A stretch of 64,000 bases of DNA, taken from positions 496,001-560,000 of the forward strand of contig OZ252253.1 of the NCBI GenBank assembly GCA_965249775.1. The letters run 5' to 3'. This DNA is from UBA822 sp965249775. GTDB lineage: Bacteria; Gemmatimonadota; Gemmatimonadetes; Longimicrobiales; Gaopeijiaceae. Shown here piece after piece: positions 46,802-56,478 of this stretch. The stretch's first letter is position 1. Every line of letters starts with the position of its first letter. The notes below the pieces were generated by a model that worked only from the letters and a program-made list of their open reading frames with translations, made no database searches and was not told where the DNA came from. The position numbers were made by a program, and so were the translations under genes.

Positions 46802-48154
46802 CTAGTTTGCTCGGGCCCGCTCCCGCAGCCACTGCACGCTCGTGAGGTACCAGTTCCGAGCGTTCGCGCTGATCTGCTGCTCTCCGAGCGCCTCGAGGGC
46901 GTCGGCCTTCAGCAACAGCGCGTCCGTATTATCCTCCTGCACGAGAAGCACGTAGTCTGCGATCTCGGCGGCCCACTGGTGATCCTCCCGATCCAACGCG
47001 CTCTGACCCTCGGCGAGCAGCGGGCCGGTCCCTCCGGCCAGCGCGAGCACTCGCTCTGCCCGCTCGGAGTTGGAGAGCGGGAACAGGCTCGTGGCATTGC
47101 CGTCGAACCATCCGAGATGGTAGCTGTAGATCGTGCGCACGGCCCATTCGACCGTCCCGTAGAACTCCCGCAGGAAGGGATTCCGAGCGAGCTCCTCGGG
47201 CAACTGCACGGTTCGCGCCAGCTCGTCGGGCCTCAGCCCCCGGTTCATCCCGGCGATGGTCTGATCCAGCACCGACTTCACGCCATCGTGAGACGCCTGC
47301 AGCGCGGCCCCTACGTCCTCGCTTCCGATGATCGGCCGCGTATGACTCGGAACCAGGTACTCGGCTTCCTCTTCGATCATCTTCGCCAGGCTCTCTACCC
47401 AGTGGTCCACACGTCGAAGCGGCACACCGCGGATCGCATAGAGGTTGGGAAACGCCCTATAGAAGTTGTCTCCTGGGAAGAGGATTCTCCGTTCCGGCAG
47501 CCAGACGTAGATCTGGTCGTCGGTCTCGCCCGGAGCGTGGACCAGCTCCACCCTGATCCCCGCAGCCTCGAACTCGTAGCGCTCTCCCGGAAACGCGACG
47601 GTCGGCTCCAGGTACCCACCGCCACCTCCCAGCACGAGCCGGGGCCCGATACCAGCGTTCGGCCGGAGCTCATCCGGCAACGCCCCCCCGAACTGATTGC
47701 CGCCGTCCCGGGCTCCCCTGCCGACCCCGGCGGGTCGGTTCTCGGGAAGGAACGACTCGTGCACATAAACGTCCGGCTCCGCATCGCCCGCAGACGCTGA
47801 TGCGCCCCTGATGTGATCCGGATGGCTGTGCGTATAGATGATCGCTCGCACCGGCTTGGTCGTGATGCGGTCGAACTCGGCCTTGATCTCCCGAGCGGCG
47901 CCCACGCCTTCGGTGGTATCGATGATGAGGACCCCGTCGTCGCCCTCGACGAGGATCACGTTCGCCAGGGCGAAGCCGACCGCCACATACACTCCGTCGG
48001 TGACGCGGATTACCTCCCGTCTGAACTCGTCGGAGTGGGCGAAGAGCTCGTCTCTAGGGCTGAGCTCCTGCGCCACGGCTGGCGTCGTGAGGATCGGAGA
48101 GAACAATGCGATCACTGAGAACAATGCGATCGCCACCGCGGGGCGTAGAGCCAT
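46802..48154 (-). CDS. Secreted alkyl-sulfatase-like MBL hydrolase
   Basis: 450 residues from the ATG at 48154 with GGGAGGC before it; the open frame extends to 48517 but the upstream part is another frame's shadow, though MSGLRFSVLREAP before the ATG is possible. Signal peptide ends near TTPAVA. IIDTTEGVGAAREIKAEFDRITTKPVRAIIYTHSHPDHIRGASA is the MBL zinc site. The later domains (alkyl-sulfatase dimerisation-type, GNATSLFPLS, and WAAEIADYVLLVQEDNTDALLLKADALEALGEQ) match SdsA1-like alkyl/aryl sulfatases. A 15-bp direct repeat in the signal peptide encodes VIALFSVIALFS. Confidence 0.87.
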   Translation of the reverse strand: MALRPAVAIALFSVIALFSPILTTPAVAQELSPRDELFAHSDEFRREVIRVTDGVYVAVGFALANVILVEGDDGVLIIDTTEGVGAAREIKAEFDRITTKPVRAIIYTHSHPDHIRGASASAGDAEPDVYVHESFLPENRPAGVGRGARDGGNQFGGALPDELRPNAGIGPRLVLGGGGGYLEPTVAFPGERYEFEAAGIRVELVHAPGETDDQIYVWLPERRILFPGDNFYRAFPNLYAIRGVPLRRVDHWVESLAKMIEEEAEYLVPSHTRPIIGSEDVGAALQASHDGVKSVLDQTIAGMNRGLRPDELARTVQLPEELARNPFLREFYGTVEWAVRTIYSYHLGWFDGNATSLFPLSNSERAERVLALAGGTGPLLAEGQSALDREDHQWAAEIADYVLLVQEDNTDALLLKADALEALGEQQISANARNWYLTSVQWLRERARAN

Positions 48155-48275
48155 GGGTGCCTCCCTGAGTACGCTGAATCGAAGTCCGCTCATATAGAGA
48201 AGTCTCTCCCCGGCGTTGGCCGGAGAGAGACAATCTACGACTGATTCGGCGGAGTTGGCTCCCCCCCGCGGCCGA

Positions 48276-49829
48276 TCAGGTGTCGTCGTCGTCGCCGGGC
48301 AGGCGCACTCCGTAGCGCTCGAGCACCGGCAGGCCGAGCTCGAAGTCGAAGTAGGTCGTCCGCTGAATCCTCTGGAGCGAGTTGCGCCAGCCCAGATAGG
48401 CGTCGAGTAGATTGTCGGCCGTCTCGGCCTCGGTGCGGAAGGTCTGGAGAACGTCGAACATCGAAGCCATACCATCGAGGTACCGGGCCAGCGTCGACGC
48501 CGACAGCCCGGCCGCAAGCTCGAGGTTGTCCTCCATGTTCAGCGCCCGGTTCTGGTACTCGGTGACGTTGCGGGCCTCATTCTCGACGTTCGAGACGATC
48601 TGCGTCTCGGCCTCCTCGATCCGCAGTGCGGTTTGCTGAACACTGATTTCCGAGGACGCGATGCGCGACCTGCGCTCCCCTCCATCATAAATGGGGATGG
48701 ACGCGTTGATATCGACCGAGTACGTGTTGGTCGGCGATCCAAAGACTCGCCCGAACTGCGCATCCAGATTCTCCCGTCCGTAGCTGAGTCGTAGGTTCAC
48801 CCGGAAGGAGTTGCGCCCCTTGGTCTGGTCGAGGTCGAGCTCGTTCTGCCGATACTGAATGTCCAGCTGCCTCATCCGCGGCGTGAGCTCCAGGGCATAC
48901 TGAGTCGCTTGCTCGACGTCAATCTGGACCGGGTCCACCATGATGACCGGATTCAGCGTGATCGAATCCGACGCGGCGAGATTGAGTCGGGTCTTGACGC
49001 TGGCTGACCGGATCCGGAACTGGCTCAATGACTGCTCGAGCTGCTGCCGAGCATTCGCGAGATCGACTCGCGCCTGATCGAGGTCGATCGCGCGATCGGG
49101 GTCCGCCTGTGCGAAGCCCTCCGCAGCCCCGACTGCGAGCTCCAGGTTTGCGACGAGGGTCTCGTTGATCACCCGGCCGTACGCGTCCTCGAAGAGGTCG
49201 AAGTAGTCGTCTGAGAGATCGTCGACGATCTCCACGACGTCGTCGTAGAACTCCAGCTCCGACTCCTCCAGGTCCAGCTGCGCCTCTTCGAGGTCGTTCT
49301 TCAGGGTGTTCGGCTGGAAGAGCGGCTGGGTGTACTGGATGAAGTATCGATTGTAGTAGTTGAGGTCGCGGGCCCCGTCGTTCTCTATCTGGAGGTACCG
49401 ATAGACGCGGTTATTGAGCGAGAAATAGCCGTTCGTCGGATACCCGAAGAGGATCAACGGCTTGCGGATCGAGAGGTTGGCTTCCCACCGCCTGGTGGTG
49501 TTGTGAATGATCTCATTCTTGTTGAGCGTGGAGTTCCATCTGGGATCCGAGCTCGACTCGAACTCCGGCGCGGACAGGTTCAGAGACACGCTCGACCTGA
49601 GGCGGGCTTCTTCTGCGCTCAAGCGGTGCTGGGTGCGCTCGATGCTCAGGTTCAGGTTCCGGATTCTGAAGCTATTGCTCAGGCTGAGATCTACCATCCG
49701 CTCCAGCGTCATCTCGACCGCCGTCTGCTGCGCCGCGAGTGACCCTCCGAGTGCGAGAGACGCCACGAAGGCGGACCCGATCCATAACGCACCCGCTCTC
49801 CACTTACCGGTCTTCAGTTCTCGACGCAT
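48276..49829 (-). CDS. TolC-family outer-membrane efflux protein
   Basis: 517 residues. Signal peptide ends near SLAAQQ. The rest has the long amphipathic helices and duplicated beta segments of OEP/TolC proteins: MTLERMVDLSLSNSFRIRNLNLSIERTQHRLSAEEARLRSS, SYGRENLDAQFGRVFG, NTYSVDINASIPIYDGGERRSRIASSEI, and RYLDGMASMFDVLQTFRTEAETADNLLDAYLGWRNSLQRI. It would form the outer-membrane channel for a periplasmic pump, but no RND or ABC partner is adjacent. The acidic C-terminus (GDDDDT) is noted. The two-component system lies upstream on the same strand. Confidence 0.92.
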   Translation of the reverse strand: MRRELKTGKWRAGALWIGSAFVASLALGGSLAAQQTAVEMTLERMVDLSLSNSFRIRNLNLSIERTQHRLSAEEARLRSSVSLNLSAPEFESSSDPRWNSTLNKNEIIHNTTRRWEANLSIRKPLILFGYPTNGYFSLNNRVYRYLQIENDGARDLNYYNRYFIQYTQPLFQPNTLKNDLEEAQLDLEESELEFYDDVVEIVDDLSDDYFDLFEDAYGRVINETLVANLELAVGAAEGFAQADPDRAIDLDQARVDLANARQQLEQSLSQFRIRSASVKTRLNLAASDSITLNPVIMVDPVQIDVEQATQYALELTPRMRQLDIQYRQNELDLDQTKGRNSFRVNLRLSYGRENLDAQFGRVFGSPTNTYSVDINASIPIYDGGERRSRIASSEISVQQTALRIEEAETQIVSNVENEARNVTEYQNRALNMEDNLELAAGLSASTLARYLDGMASMFDVLQTFRTEAETADNLLDAYLGWRNSLQRIQRTTYFDFELGLPVLERYGVRLPGDDDDT

Positions 49830-49967
49830 TACGATCCCTCTCCGTATCGAACAGTGATAGTGATGTCCTGCAGCAGCGGTACTGCGGTGAGAAAGCTACT
49901 CCGCGAGACCGCCGCCCATGGTCGGGCTTTGGTAAGGATTGGGAGGGAAGTGTGTAAAGGCGGAGTG

Positions 49968-50663
49968 TCAGGCCTGCAGCCGGTATCCCGCTTTTCGAAC
50001 CGTCAACAGGTGGTCGGGATCCGACGGGTCGGCCTCCAGCTTCCGTCGAAGCTCGGCAACGTGGATGTCCACGGTTCTGGTCATGACTTCGGGGTTGGCA
50101 TACTTCCAGACCTCCTCCAAGAGCTCGGTTCTCGAGGCTACCGCCCCGTCGCGCCGGAGTAGTGCCTGAAGGAGGTCGAACTCCTTGGGAGTGAGCTGGA
50201 CGGGCGTTCCCGCGTTCTCCACCGTGCGCGATTCGGTATCCACACGAACATCTCCGAAGGAGAAGCGCGCTGGTCCGTTGTTCGGGCGGCTGGCCGCCCG
50301 CCCGCCCCTGCGCAGGAGTGCGCGCACGCGGACGAGCAGCTCTACTGTGCTGAACGGCTTCGTGACGTAGTCATCCGCCCCGCTGTCAAAGGACATCACC
50401 AGATCGGGTTCTTCGCTCTTGGCGGTGAGCACGAGCACGGGGACGCGTGACCCGCTCTTACGCAGCTCCTTGAGAACTTTGAAGCCGTCCATCCGGGGGA
50501 GCATGAGGTCCAAGACAACGAGCTCGGTGTCGGCCTCTCGCGCCTTCTGAAGGCCGCTCACTCCGTCCGTTGCCACCGCTACATCGAAACCCTCGAACTC
50601 CAAAGTCCGTCTCAACCCGAAGGCGAGGTCGGGGTTGTCTTCGATGATGAGGATTCGGCTCAT
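49968..50663 (-). CDS. OmpR/PhoB-family response regulator
   Basis: 231 residues from the ATG at 50663, which overlaps the kinase stop; the longer open frame to 51185 lies in the kinase gene. Receiver domain with Asp52 as phospho-acceptor (VVLDLMLPRMDG) and LTAKSEEPDLVMSFDSGADDYVTKPFS. Winged-helix output: ENAGTPVQLTPKEFDLLQALLRRDGAVASRTELLEEVWKY, TVDIHVAELRRKLEADPSDPDHLLTVRKAGYRL. It is paired with the histidine kinase. TolC follows after about 140 bases and may be a target, which is inference. Confidence 0.94.
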   Translation of the reverse strand: MSRILIIEDNPDLAFGLRRTLEFEGFDVAVATDGVSGLQKAREADTELVVLDLMLPRMDGFKVLKELRKSGSRVPVLVLTAKSEEPDLVMSFDSGADDYVTKPFSTVELLVRVRALLRRGGRAASRPNNGPARFSFGDVRVDTESRTVENAGTPVQLTPKEFDLLQALLRRDGAVASRTELLEEVWKYANPEVMTRTVDIHVAELRRKLEADPSDPDHLLTVRKAGYRLQA

Positions 50664-52366
50664 GAGGCCGCCTCCCGCGCGAGCGCGGGCTCCTCGGCCC
50701 CCACTGATTCCTCCATGAGCGGAAGCTCCAGGACGAAGCGTGCGCCTCCCCCTTCCGCCTCGTCTACCCACACTCGTCCTCCGTGGAGCGACGCCAGTTC
50801 GCTGACCACCGACAGGCCGATCCCACTCCCTTGTACCTGGGCCCTCACATCGCGATCTAGCCGCCGGTACGCCTTCCATATGCGGTCTCGATCGGCGACT
50901 GGCACCCCAGGGCCCTCGTCCTCGACGGAGAGCCTGACGACTCCATCGGCTCCGCTCACGCCCACCTTCAGAGTCTGCCCGGGCGGGCCATACTTGATCG
51001 CGTTGTCCAGCAGGTTCACGACGATCCGGGTCACGGCGTCCCCGTTTGCGTGCACCCAGAGATGCGGCTCCTGTGTAAGGTCCACCCTCATGTCGTCGGC
51101 CTCGAGAAGGTGCGTGACCGAATCCAAGCCCTCTGAGATGGCGTGGCCGAGGTCCAGCCGCTCCCGTCGCATCCCCTGGCCCCATGTTCGACGAAGGCTC
51201 GTGAACTGTAGGATGTTGTCGATCAAATGGCTGAGTCGTCGGGCCTCTCGGTCGATGACGGACGTTGCCCGCTCCCGGTCCTCCTCGGACGGCAGCTTCC
51301 CGGCCTTCTGGAGCTCGGAGAACATCCGGATTTGAGCAAGAGGCGTGCGAAGCTCGTGCGAGACGCTGGAGACGAAGTCCTCACGTAGACGGTGGAAGCC
51401 CTGCTCCTGTCGCAGCTGGACGAACGCAGCCGCGCCTACGCCGAGGGTCAATAACAGAAGTGTCGCGAGAAGGGGGAGCCGGGAGTTCGGCAGGCCCCCG
51501 ATGATGAGTCTTTCGGCAGCATCCGGGCGGACCGTCGCATGAACCACCAAATTGCCGTATCTCTGCCCGCGGATCGGCACAGTCGCGCCGGGCTCTTCCG
51601 TGTAGGGTGCCGAAGACGCGAACAACTCGAGCCCGGCCGGGGCTTCGATCGACACGTGGAGCACGGAGTCGTTCGGCACGTCCACTCCGACGACCGCCTC
51701 TGGGAGAAGGCTTCGGTCGTCGAACCAATCCAGAAAGAGCTCATCGAGCGCGGCCGTCGACACCACGAATCCGTACGTGGGTTCGGCAACCCCGTCCTCG
51801 TCTTCGGAGATCAGGAACCCCAGCGCAACGGGCTCGTCGAGGAGATCGCCCGACGGAGATGTAACGAGACGGCTACGGGGATTAACCGCCTGCTGAGGCG
51901 CGGTATTGTCGGCTTCCTCTTCAGGCACCACGAGCTCAGCCAACCGTTCTCGCACTCGAGGGGATACGGTGTCGGGCACTACTGTGACGTAGCCGGAGGG
52001 GTCTACCCGAAAGAGGAGAAGCGGCGACTGGAGGGAGGGGCACCGGCAGTTTGCTTCTCTCGCTCCATCGTCCAACCGCCTCCCGATGGCGAGAGGCGAA
52101 GCAACGTCGCGGGATCTCGACACCGGTACGAGCACCTCGTCGATGACCTCGTCGAGCTCGTTGCGGATAAAGCCTGCAAACTGGGTGGCCGAGACCAAGG
52201 CGTAGTCTCTCAGCACCGCTTCGGCGGTGCGCCGGTGCGACGCAGCCGAATCCAGGGCCTCGTAACCCAGCCAAGCGACCAAGGCCAGCGCGGTGACGAG
52301 GAGAGCCGCGATCGGTGTGCCGCGGGAGCGGCGGATCCGTTGGGAAAAGGAGGGCACCGAAATCAC
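50660..52366 (-). CDS. Sensor histidine kinase
   Basis: 568 residues. Membrane segments at about 18-36 and 298-316 bracket a large periplasmic sensor region (37-297) that has no clear family. The H box is SHELRTPLAQIRMFSEL with His337. The N box NLLDNAIKYGP, G1 VEDEGPGVPVADRD and G2 GSGIGLSVVSELASLHGG are complete, so the catalytic domain is whole. It is first gene of the two-component operon and overlaps the regulator by four bases. Confidence 0.94.
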   Translation of the reverse strand: MISVPSFSQRIRRSRGTPIAALLVTALALVAWLGYEALDSAASHRRTAEAVLRDYALVSATQFAGFIRNELDEVIDEVLVPVSRSRDVASPLAIGRRLDDGAREANCRCPSLQSPLLLFRVDPSGYVTVVPDTVSPRVRERLAELVVPEEEADNTAPQQAVNPRSRLVTSPSGDLLDEPVALGFLISEDEDGVAEPTYGFVVSTAALDELFLDWFDDRSLLPEAVVGVDVPNDSVLHVSIEAPAGLELFASSAPYTEEPGATVPIRGQRYGNLVVHATVRPDAAERLIIGGLPNSRLPLLATLLLLTLGVGAAAFVQLRQEQGFHRLREDFVSSVSHELRTPLAQIRMFSELQKAGKLPSEEDRERATSVIDREARRLSHLIDNILQFTSLRRTWGQGMRRERLDLGHAISEGLDSVTHLLEADDMRVDLTQEPHLWVHANGDAVTRIVVNLLDNAIKYGPPGQTLKVGVSGADGVVRLSVEDEGPGVPVADRDRIWKAYRRLDRDVRAQVQGSGIGLSVVSELASLHGGRVWVDEAEGGGARFVLELPLMEESVGAEEPALAREAAS

Positions 52367-52512
52367 CCCGGCATGGATTGGAGAATCGCCACAAACATCG
52401 GCCGTTCTGAGGTTAACGTCCGTGGGGCGGCGGTCGCAATGCTGGGCACGTAAGGCCGGCGTCCGGCCTTCGTAAGAGGCCTGTACCGAATTGGCGTGGG
52501 ACTATCCTCAAC

Positions 52513-53655
52513 TCAGCCCGGCATCCTCTTGCAATCCCTGAGTATGCGGTCCTGCCGCCCCTCGTCCGCTGCCATCTCGAAGAAGTCCTCCCAGTACTCG
52601 ATCACCTGATTCCTGCGGTCCTCCTCCAACCCATCGAAGTCTCTAACCACCGAGAGCATCTCCTCCCGCTTCTCCGTGAAGAGTTGAAAGATCGGCCCGT
52701 AGTCGATTTCTCGGCAGAAGTCCTGGAAGATCCGCTCGCGGACGTTCCGAATGTCCAACTGCGGAGCGGGTTCCGCATAGCGGGTGTTGACCGTCCCCGA
52801 CCAGTCGAAGTCGTAGGAGACCGGGAGCATCGCGCCGTCATCCATGCCGCGGATCATCTCGACGTTGTGTGGCGGGGCGGGGGGGAGCGAGGAGCCGGTG
52901 AGCGAGTAGTCCGTCATCCCAATGGCATAGTTGAACAGCTCCACTACGGCCGAGCTCTGCTGATCGGCCAGCCCCGGATGGAGCTGCGTGAGATCGATGG
53001 GAACGGCTTCATTGCGCGCGGCCATCTGGGACTTGTGCTCGAGAATGAAGGCGTTGCTGGTGAACGTGTCATCGTCGCCTGATGTGTCCACGTAGGTGAC
53101 CCGGGCGGGGCGCGCCCGAAAACTCAGGTCTGTCAGCGCATTGTAGGCCGGATAGATCACGTACTCCGTGTAGATGTACTGCTCGAAGTCGTCCCTTCCG
53201 GGCCGACACGTCACGTAAAGCTTGAGCCGGTTCTGCCCCTCGAAGACGGTACCGACGAGCCCCTCATCGTCCCTGTCGAAGTCGAGCCAGATGGGAGGAA
53301 ACGCACAGTTGCCAGAGTCGCGGCGCCAGTTACCACGCGTTTGGACCTTCAGCTCGAGGGTTGCCTCGGACCCCTCCCCGTCGACGTAAACGAGGGCCGG
53401 CCGCTCTTCCGCGTCGTCCCCACGATCCCGTCTTCTGATGCTGTTGAAGTCGGCGTACAGCGTGAGCTCCAACACGTCGTCAGTCTGAAAGAGTGGGGCC
53501 GACCGTGCCGCCTCGATCGCCTCCGGTGACACCGTCCACTCGTCATCGACCTCTTGAGCGGACGCTGATGCGCCAGAAACGAGGACGAGCAGGAGGCAGG
53601 TCGCGATGCCGAGGGGCAGGGGGGTCGAGCTTCGTTGGGATCGACGTTCAATCAT
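52513..53655 (-). CDS. Secreted hypothetical protein
   Basis: 380 residues. Signal peptide ends near ASASAQ. The body includes DDVLELTLYADFNSIRRRD, LKVQTRGNWRRDSGNCAFPPIWLDF, NRLKLYVTCRPGRDDFEQYIYTEYVIYPAYNALTDLSFRARPARVTYVD and SYDFDWSGTVNTRYA. This pattern occurs in unnamed secreted proteins of Gram-negative bacteria, and the RGNWRR...NRLKLYV...EYVIYPAYNALTDLSFRARPARVTYVD layout slightly recalls CotH-like spore-coat kinases, but I do not assign a function. Isolated gene. Confidence 0.7.
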   Translation of the reverse strand: MIERRSQRSSTPLPLGIATCLLLVLVSGASASAQEVDDEWTVSPEAIEAARSAPLFQTDDVLELTLYADFNSIRRRDRGDDAEERPALVYVDGEGSEATLELKVQTRGNWRRDSGNCAFPPIWLDFDRDDEGLVGTVFEGQNRLKLYVTCRPGRDDFEQYIYTEYVIYPAYNALTDLSFRARPARVTYVDTSGDDDTFTSNAFILEHKSQMAARNEAVPIDLTQLHPGLADQQSSAVVELFNYAIGMTDYSLTGSSLPPAPPHNVEMIRGMDDGAMLPVSYDFDWSGTVNTRYAEPAPQLDIRNVRERIFQDFCREIDYGPIFQLFTEKREEMLSVVRDFDGLEEDRRNQVIEYWEDFFEMAADEGRQDRILRDCKRMPG

Positions 53656-53917
53656 GATCCTAGCTCCTTGTTGTAAGTAAGGTGCTGACCCAACCTATCG
53701 CCTCGGAGCGGGCACGCCAGTACCGTGAGATCGAGTCGATTCACTCCAGAGTAAATCATTCGCTTGCCACCGGGTGTAGACTGGGGTCATTTTGTCCGCC
53801 AGATGTGACCCGAGCGCCGGGCCTGAACGCAGCCATGGCCCATGCGATTCGAGCGGCAGCCCACATGCAGACGGAAACATGGACGTCTCGGCAGTCCCAA
53901 TCGGAGGAGACACGGTA

Positions 53918-55270
53918 ATGGAGAAGCAAGGATTCACGGCCTATCGCAAGGTCTCGCAAGGATGGCGTCTGACGGTTCACGCCGCGGTGGTGGCGATCCT
54001 TACCGTGGCGGCCCAGATGGTGCTCACCTTCCCGTCGCCGGTCGAGGCCCAACACCTCCCCATGGCCTCACCGGAGAGTGTGGGCATGTCGTCCGAGCGC
54101 TTCGAGCGGTTGGACGCGGCCATGCAACGCTACATCGACTCCGACATGGTAGCGGGGACGGTGACACTCGTCGCGAGAAGGGGTGAGATCGTCCACCTCA
54201 AGGCCCAGGGGCATAGATACATAGAAGGGAACGACAGAATGGGCACGGACGACATCTTTGTGATCATGTCGATGACCAAGCCCATCGTGAGCACGGCGCT
54301 CATGATGCTCTTCGAGGAGGGTTATTTCCTTCTGGACGACCCGATTTCCAAGTTCATGCCGGAATACGCGAACAAGGAAGTAGTCGTCGAGGTAGACGGA
54401 GGCGTCCTACGCGTTCCGGCGGAGCGGCCCATCACCTTCCGCCACGTCCTGAGCCATACCGCAGGCGTAGATCCGGATCGGGAGCTGCTCACTGAAGAAG
54501 AGCAGCAGATCCCCCGTCGCACGACGACACTAGAGGAAACCTTCGTTGCGCGGGCCTCACTCCCCCTGGCATTTCATCCGGGGGACCAGTGGAATTACGG
54601 CAGCTCCACGGACTATGTGGCGCTCCTCGTCGAGCGGATCTCGGGCCAGCGCCTCGACCAGTTTCTCCGGGAGCGCATCTTCGACCCATTGGGGATGGTC
54701 GACACGCACTACAACGTGCCTGCGTCGAAGGTGGATCGGGTGGCTGCGGTCTACAGTCCTACGGGTCCGGGCAACACGATCGAGCTAAGGATCGAGCCAC
54801 GCACCCCCGAGCCCACCTCGTATTTCGGCGGTACCTTCGGGCTGTCGTCCACGGCGGCCGACTACTTCAGGTTCTCCCAGATGATCTTGAACGGCGGTGA
54901 GCTCAATGGCGTCCGGCTGCTGAGCCCCACCACGGTCAACCTCATGATCAGCAATCACACGGGCGACCTTCCCATCTATATCAAGGGTGCCGACGCTTAT
55001 GGGTTCGGGTTGGGGTTCACGATGTTGACGGATCCGGACAGGTCACGGCAGGCGGTCACACCGGGAACCTTCGGTTGGGGCGGGGCCTACGGAACCGTCT
55101 TTTGGATCGATCCTGTTGAAGACATGGTGACTATTCTCATGATGCAGATGTCGTCCTATAGGCATTTCACTCTGCGGCAGGACTTCCCGAATCTGGTGAT
55201 GCAGGCCATTACCGAGAGCTACCATTCGGGGAAACAAGCGATTCGAGGTTATGAGCCGATTCCACGATAG
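53918..55270 (+). CDS. Secreted beta-lactamase-class-C-type serine hydrolase
   Basis: 450 residues from the ATG at 53918, which has GGAGGAGA before it; the frame is open from 53792. Signal region ends near SPVEAQ. SMTKP (Ser118-Met-Thr-Lys121) is the catalytic SxxK of penicillin-binding/beta-lactamase class C hydrolases. YGSS near 227 corresponds to the YxN/YxS position, and GWGGAYGT to the KTG region. VLSHTAGVDPD and DPLGMVDTHYNV are family hallmarks. The enzyme is probably an esterase or peptidase rather than a true beta-lactamase. Confidence 0.9.
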   Translation: MEKQGFTAYRKVSQGWRLTVHAAVVAILTVAAQMVLTFPSPVEAQHLPMASPESVGMSSERFERLDAAMQRYIDSDMVAGTVTLVARRGEIVHLKAQGHRYIEGNDRMGTDDIFVIMSMTKPIVSTALMMLFEEGYFLLDDPISKFMPEYANKEVVVEVDGGVLRVPAERPITFRHVLSHTAGVDPDRELLTEEEQQIPRRTTTLEETFVARASLPLAFHPGDQWNYGSSTDYVALLVERISGQRLDQFLRERIFDPLGMVDTHYNVPASKVDRVAAVYSPTGPGNTIELRIEPRTPEPTSYFGGTFGLSSTAADYFRFSQMILNGGELNGVRLLSPTTVNLMISNHTGDLPIYIKGADAYGFGLGFTMLTDPDRSRQAVTPGTFGWGGAYGTVFWIDPVEDMVTILMMQMSSYRHFTLRQDFPNLVMQAITESYHSGKQAIRGYEPIPR

Positions 55271-55322
55271 GAGTAGCGAGGGGAGTAGGTAACCCCCGTC
55301 GCCGACGTCCAGGAGGAGAATC

Positions 55323-56381
55323 GTGAGCTCGCGTGTCGGTAGGCTCCTTGTAATCCTGGCGATCACGGCAGGATCGCTCCCGGCAAAGGGATCAGCGCAG
55401 AACGCAGCAGCGTTGCGGGACTTCGACGCGGAGATCGAGGCGGCCCTGCGATCGGCGAAGAGGGCGGCTGGTTTCGAGTTCCTCGGCACGCTCAACCGGA
55501 TTTGCCTCCTTCCGGCGAGCGGTCGCGTAAACACGAGCGATAACCTGCCACGCTATGTCAGGGACCCCACCAACGTGCCTGCCCGCGAGACTTGGTACGC
55601 GGAATCCGCAAGAGTCTTCGATAACCTCTACTTCGTGGGCGGAAAGATTCACACGTCATGGGCCCTCACCACGAGTGAAGGCATCATCATCATCGACACG
55701 GTCTTCCCCTACAACTCGGAAGAATTGATCATCGGTGGGCTGGAACGACTCGGCCTCGATCCCGGGGACATCCGATACGTCGTCATTTCCCACGCGCATG
55801 GTGACCACATCGGAGGCGCCCAGATTCTGCAGGAACGCTACGGCGCCCAGGTCGTCATGGGTGGCGCCGACTGGGAGCTCGTGGAGACCTACCCGAACCG
55901 CTACAGCACCATGGCTCCGTCGCGCGACATCGTGGCGACGGACGGCATGGAGCTCACGCTCGGCAACACGACCCTCACCATCTGGGAGACTCCGGGACAC
56001 ACGCCAGGCACGCTGTCGTACACGTTCACGGTCTTCGACGACGGCAGGCCGGTCAACGTGGCTTATTCGGGGGGCACGGCGTTCAATTTCGTGAACAGCA
56101 CACCGGATCCGGGAATCGAGAACTTCCAGAGTTATATCGACGCGCAGCAGCACATTGCCGAGCAGGCCGCCGCCACAGGGGCGAGTGTGCTCCTCTCGAA
56201 CCACTCGGAGTTCGACAACGCGTTCAACCGAAACAGGATGCTTGCCGGTCGCGGAGACGGTCCCCACCCGTATGAGCTCGGTGAGGATTGGGTCCAGCGC
56301 TACTTCCAGGTCATGCAGGGTTGCGCCCGGGCGGCCCAGCTCCGCCTCGAGCAGGAGCGGGCCGTAGCGGGAGTGCTGTAG
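55323..56381 (+). CDS. Secreted subclass-B3-like MBL-fold hydrolase
   Basis: 352 residues, GTG start at 55323 after AGGAGGA. Signal peptide ends near KGSAQ. ISHAHGDHIGGAQIL is the zinc site, ETPGHTPGTLSYTF and NHSEFDNAFNRNRM add the other ligands; VVMGGADWELVE is also typical. Together these resemble the B3 branch, where the metal loops include HAHGDH and PGHTPG. Lactamase activity would need testing. It follows the serine hydrolase after 52 bases, so they may be co-transcribed. Confidence 0.88.
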   Translation: MSSRVGRLLVILAITAGSLPAKGSAQNAAALRDFDAEIEAALRSAKRAAGFEFLGTLNRICLLPASGRVNTSDNLPRYVRDPTNVPARETWYAESARVFDNLYFVGGKIHTSWALTTSEGIIIIDTVFPYNSEELIIGGLERLGLDPGDIRYVVISHAHGDHIGGAQILQERYGAQVVMGGADWELVETYPNRYSTMAPSRDIVATDGMELTLGNTTLTIWETPGHTPGTLSYTFTVFDDGRPVNVAYSGGTAFNFVNSTPDPGIENFQSYIDAQQHIAEQAAATGASVLLSNHSEFDNAFNRNRMLAGRGDGPHPYELGEDWVQRYFQVMQGCARAAQLRLEQERAVAGVL

Positions 56382-56419
56382 AGTCACCGCTGGGGGGTCA
56401 CGGCTGGGAGGTCACCGCT
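56382..56419 (+). repeat. Degenerate units leading into the 17-bp repeat
   Basis: GTCACCGCTGG-like units of 13-14 bases occur about three times before the perfect 17-bp units. They look like the older, decayed end of the same array. Confidence 0.5.
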
Positions 56420-56470
56420 GGAGGTAGTCACCTGCTGGAGGTAGTCACCTGCTGGAGGTAGTCACCTGCT
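56420..56470 (+). repeat. Three perfect 17-bp repeats, each with a Shine-Dalgarno-like GGAGG
   Basis: Units GGAGGTAGTCACCTGCT at 56420-56436, 56437-56453 and 56454-56470, then a fourth GGAGG at 56471-56475 directly before the ATG at 56479. Each unit also contains AGGT-AGTC-ACCT, a short inverted repeat. Confidence 0.9.
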
Positions 56471-56478
56471 GGAGGATC

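Noticed and set aside
50664..51185. Longer start for the response regulator
   Set aside because: This is inside the histidine kinase gene in another frame; the receiver domain begins at MSRILIIEDN.
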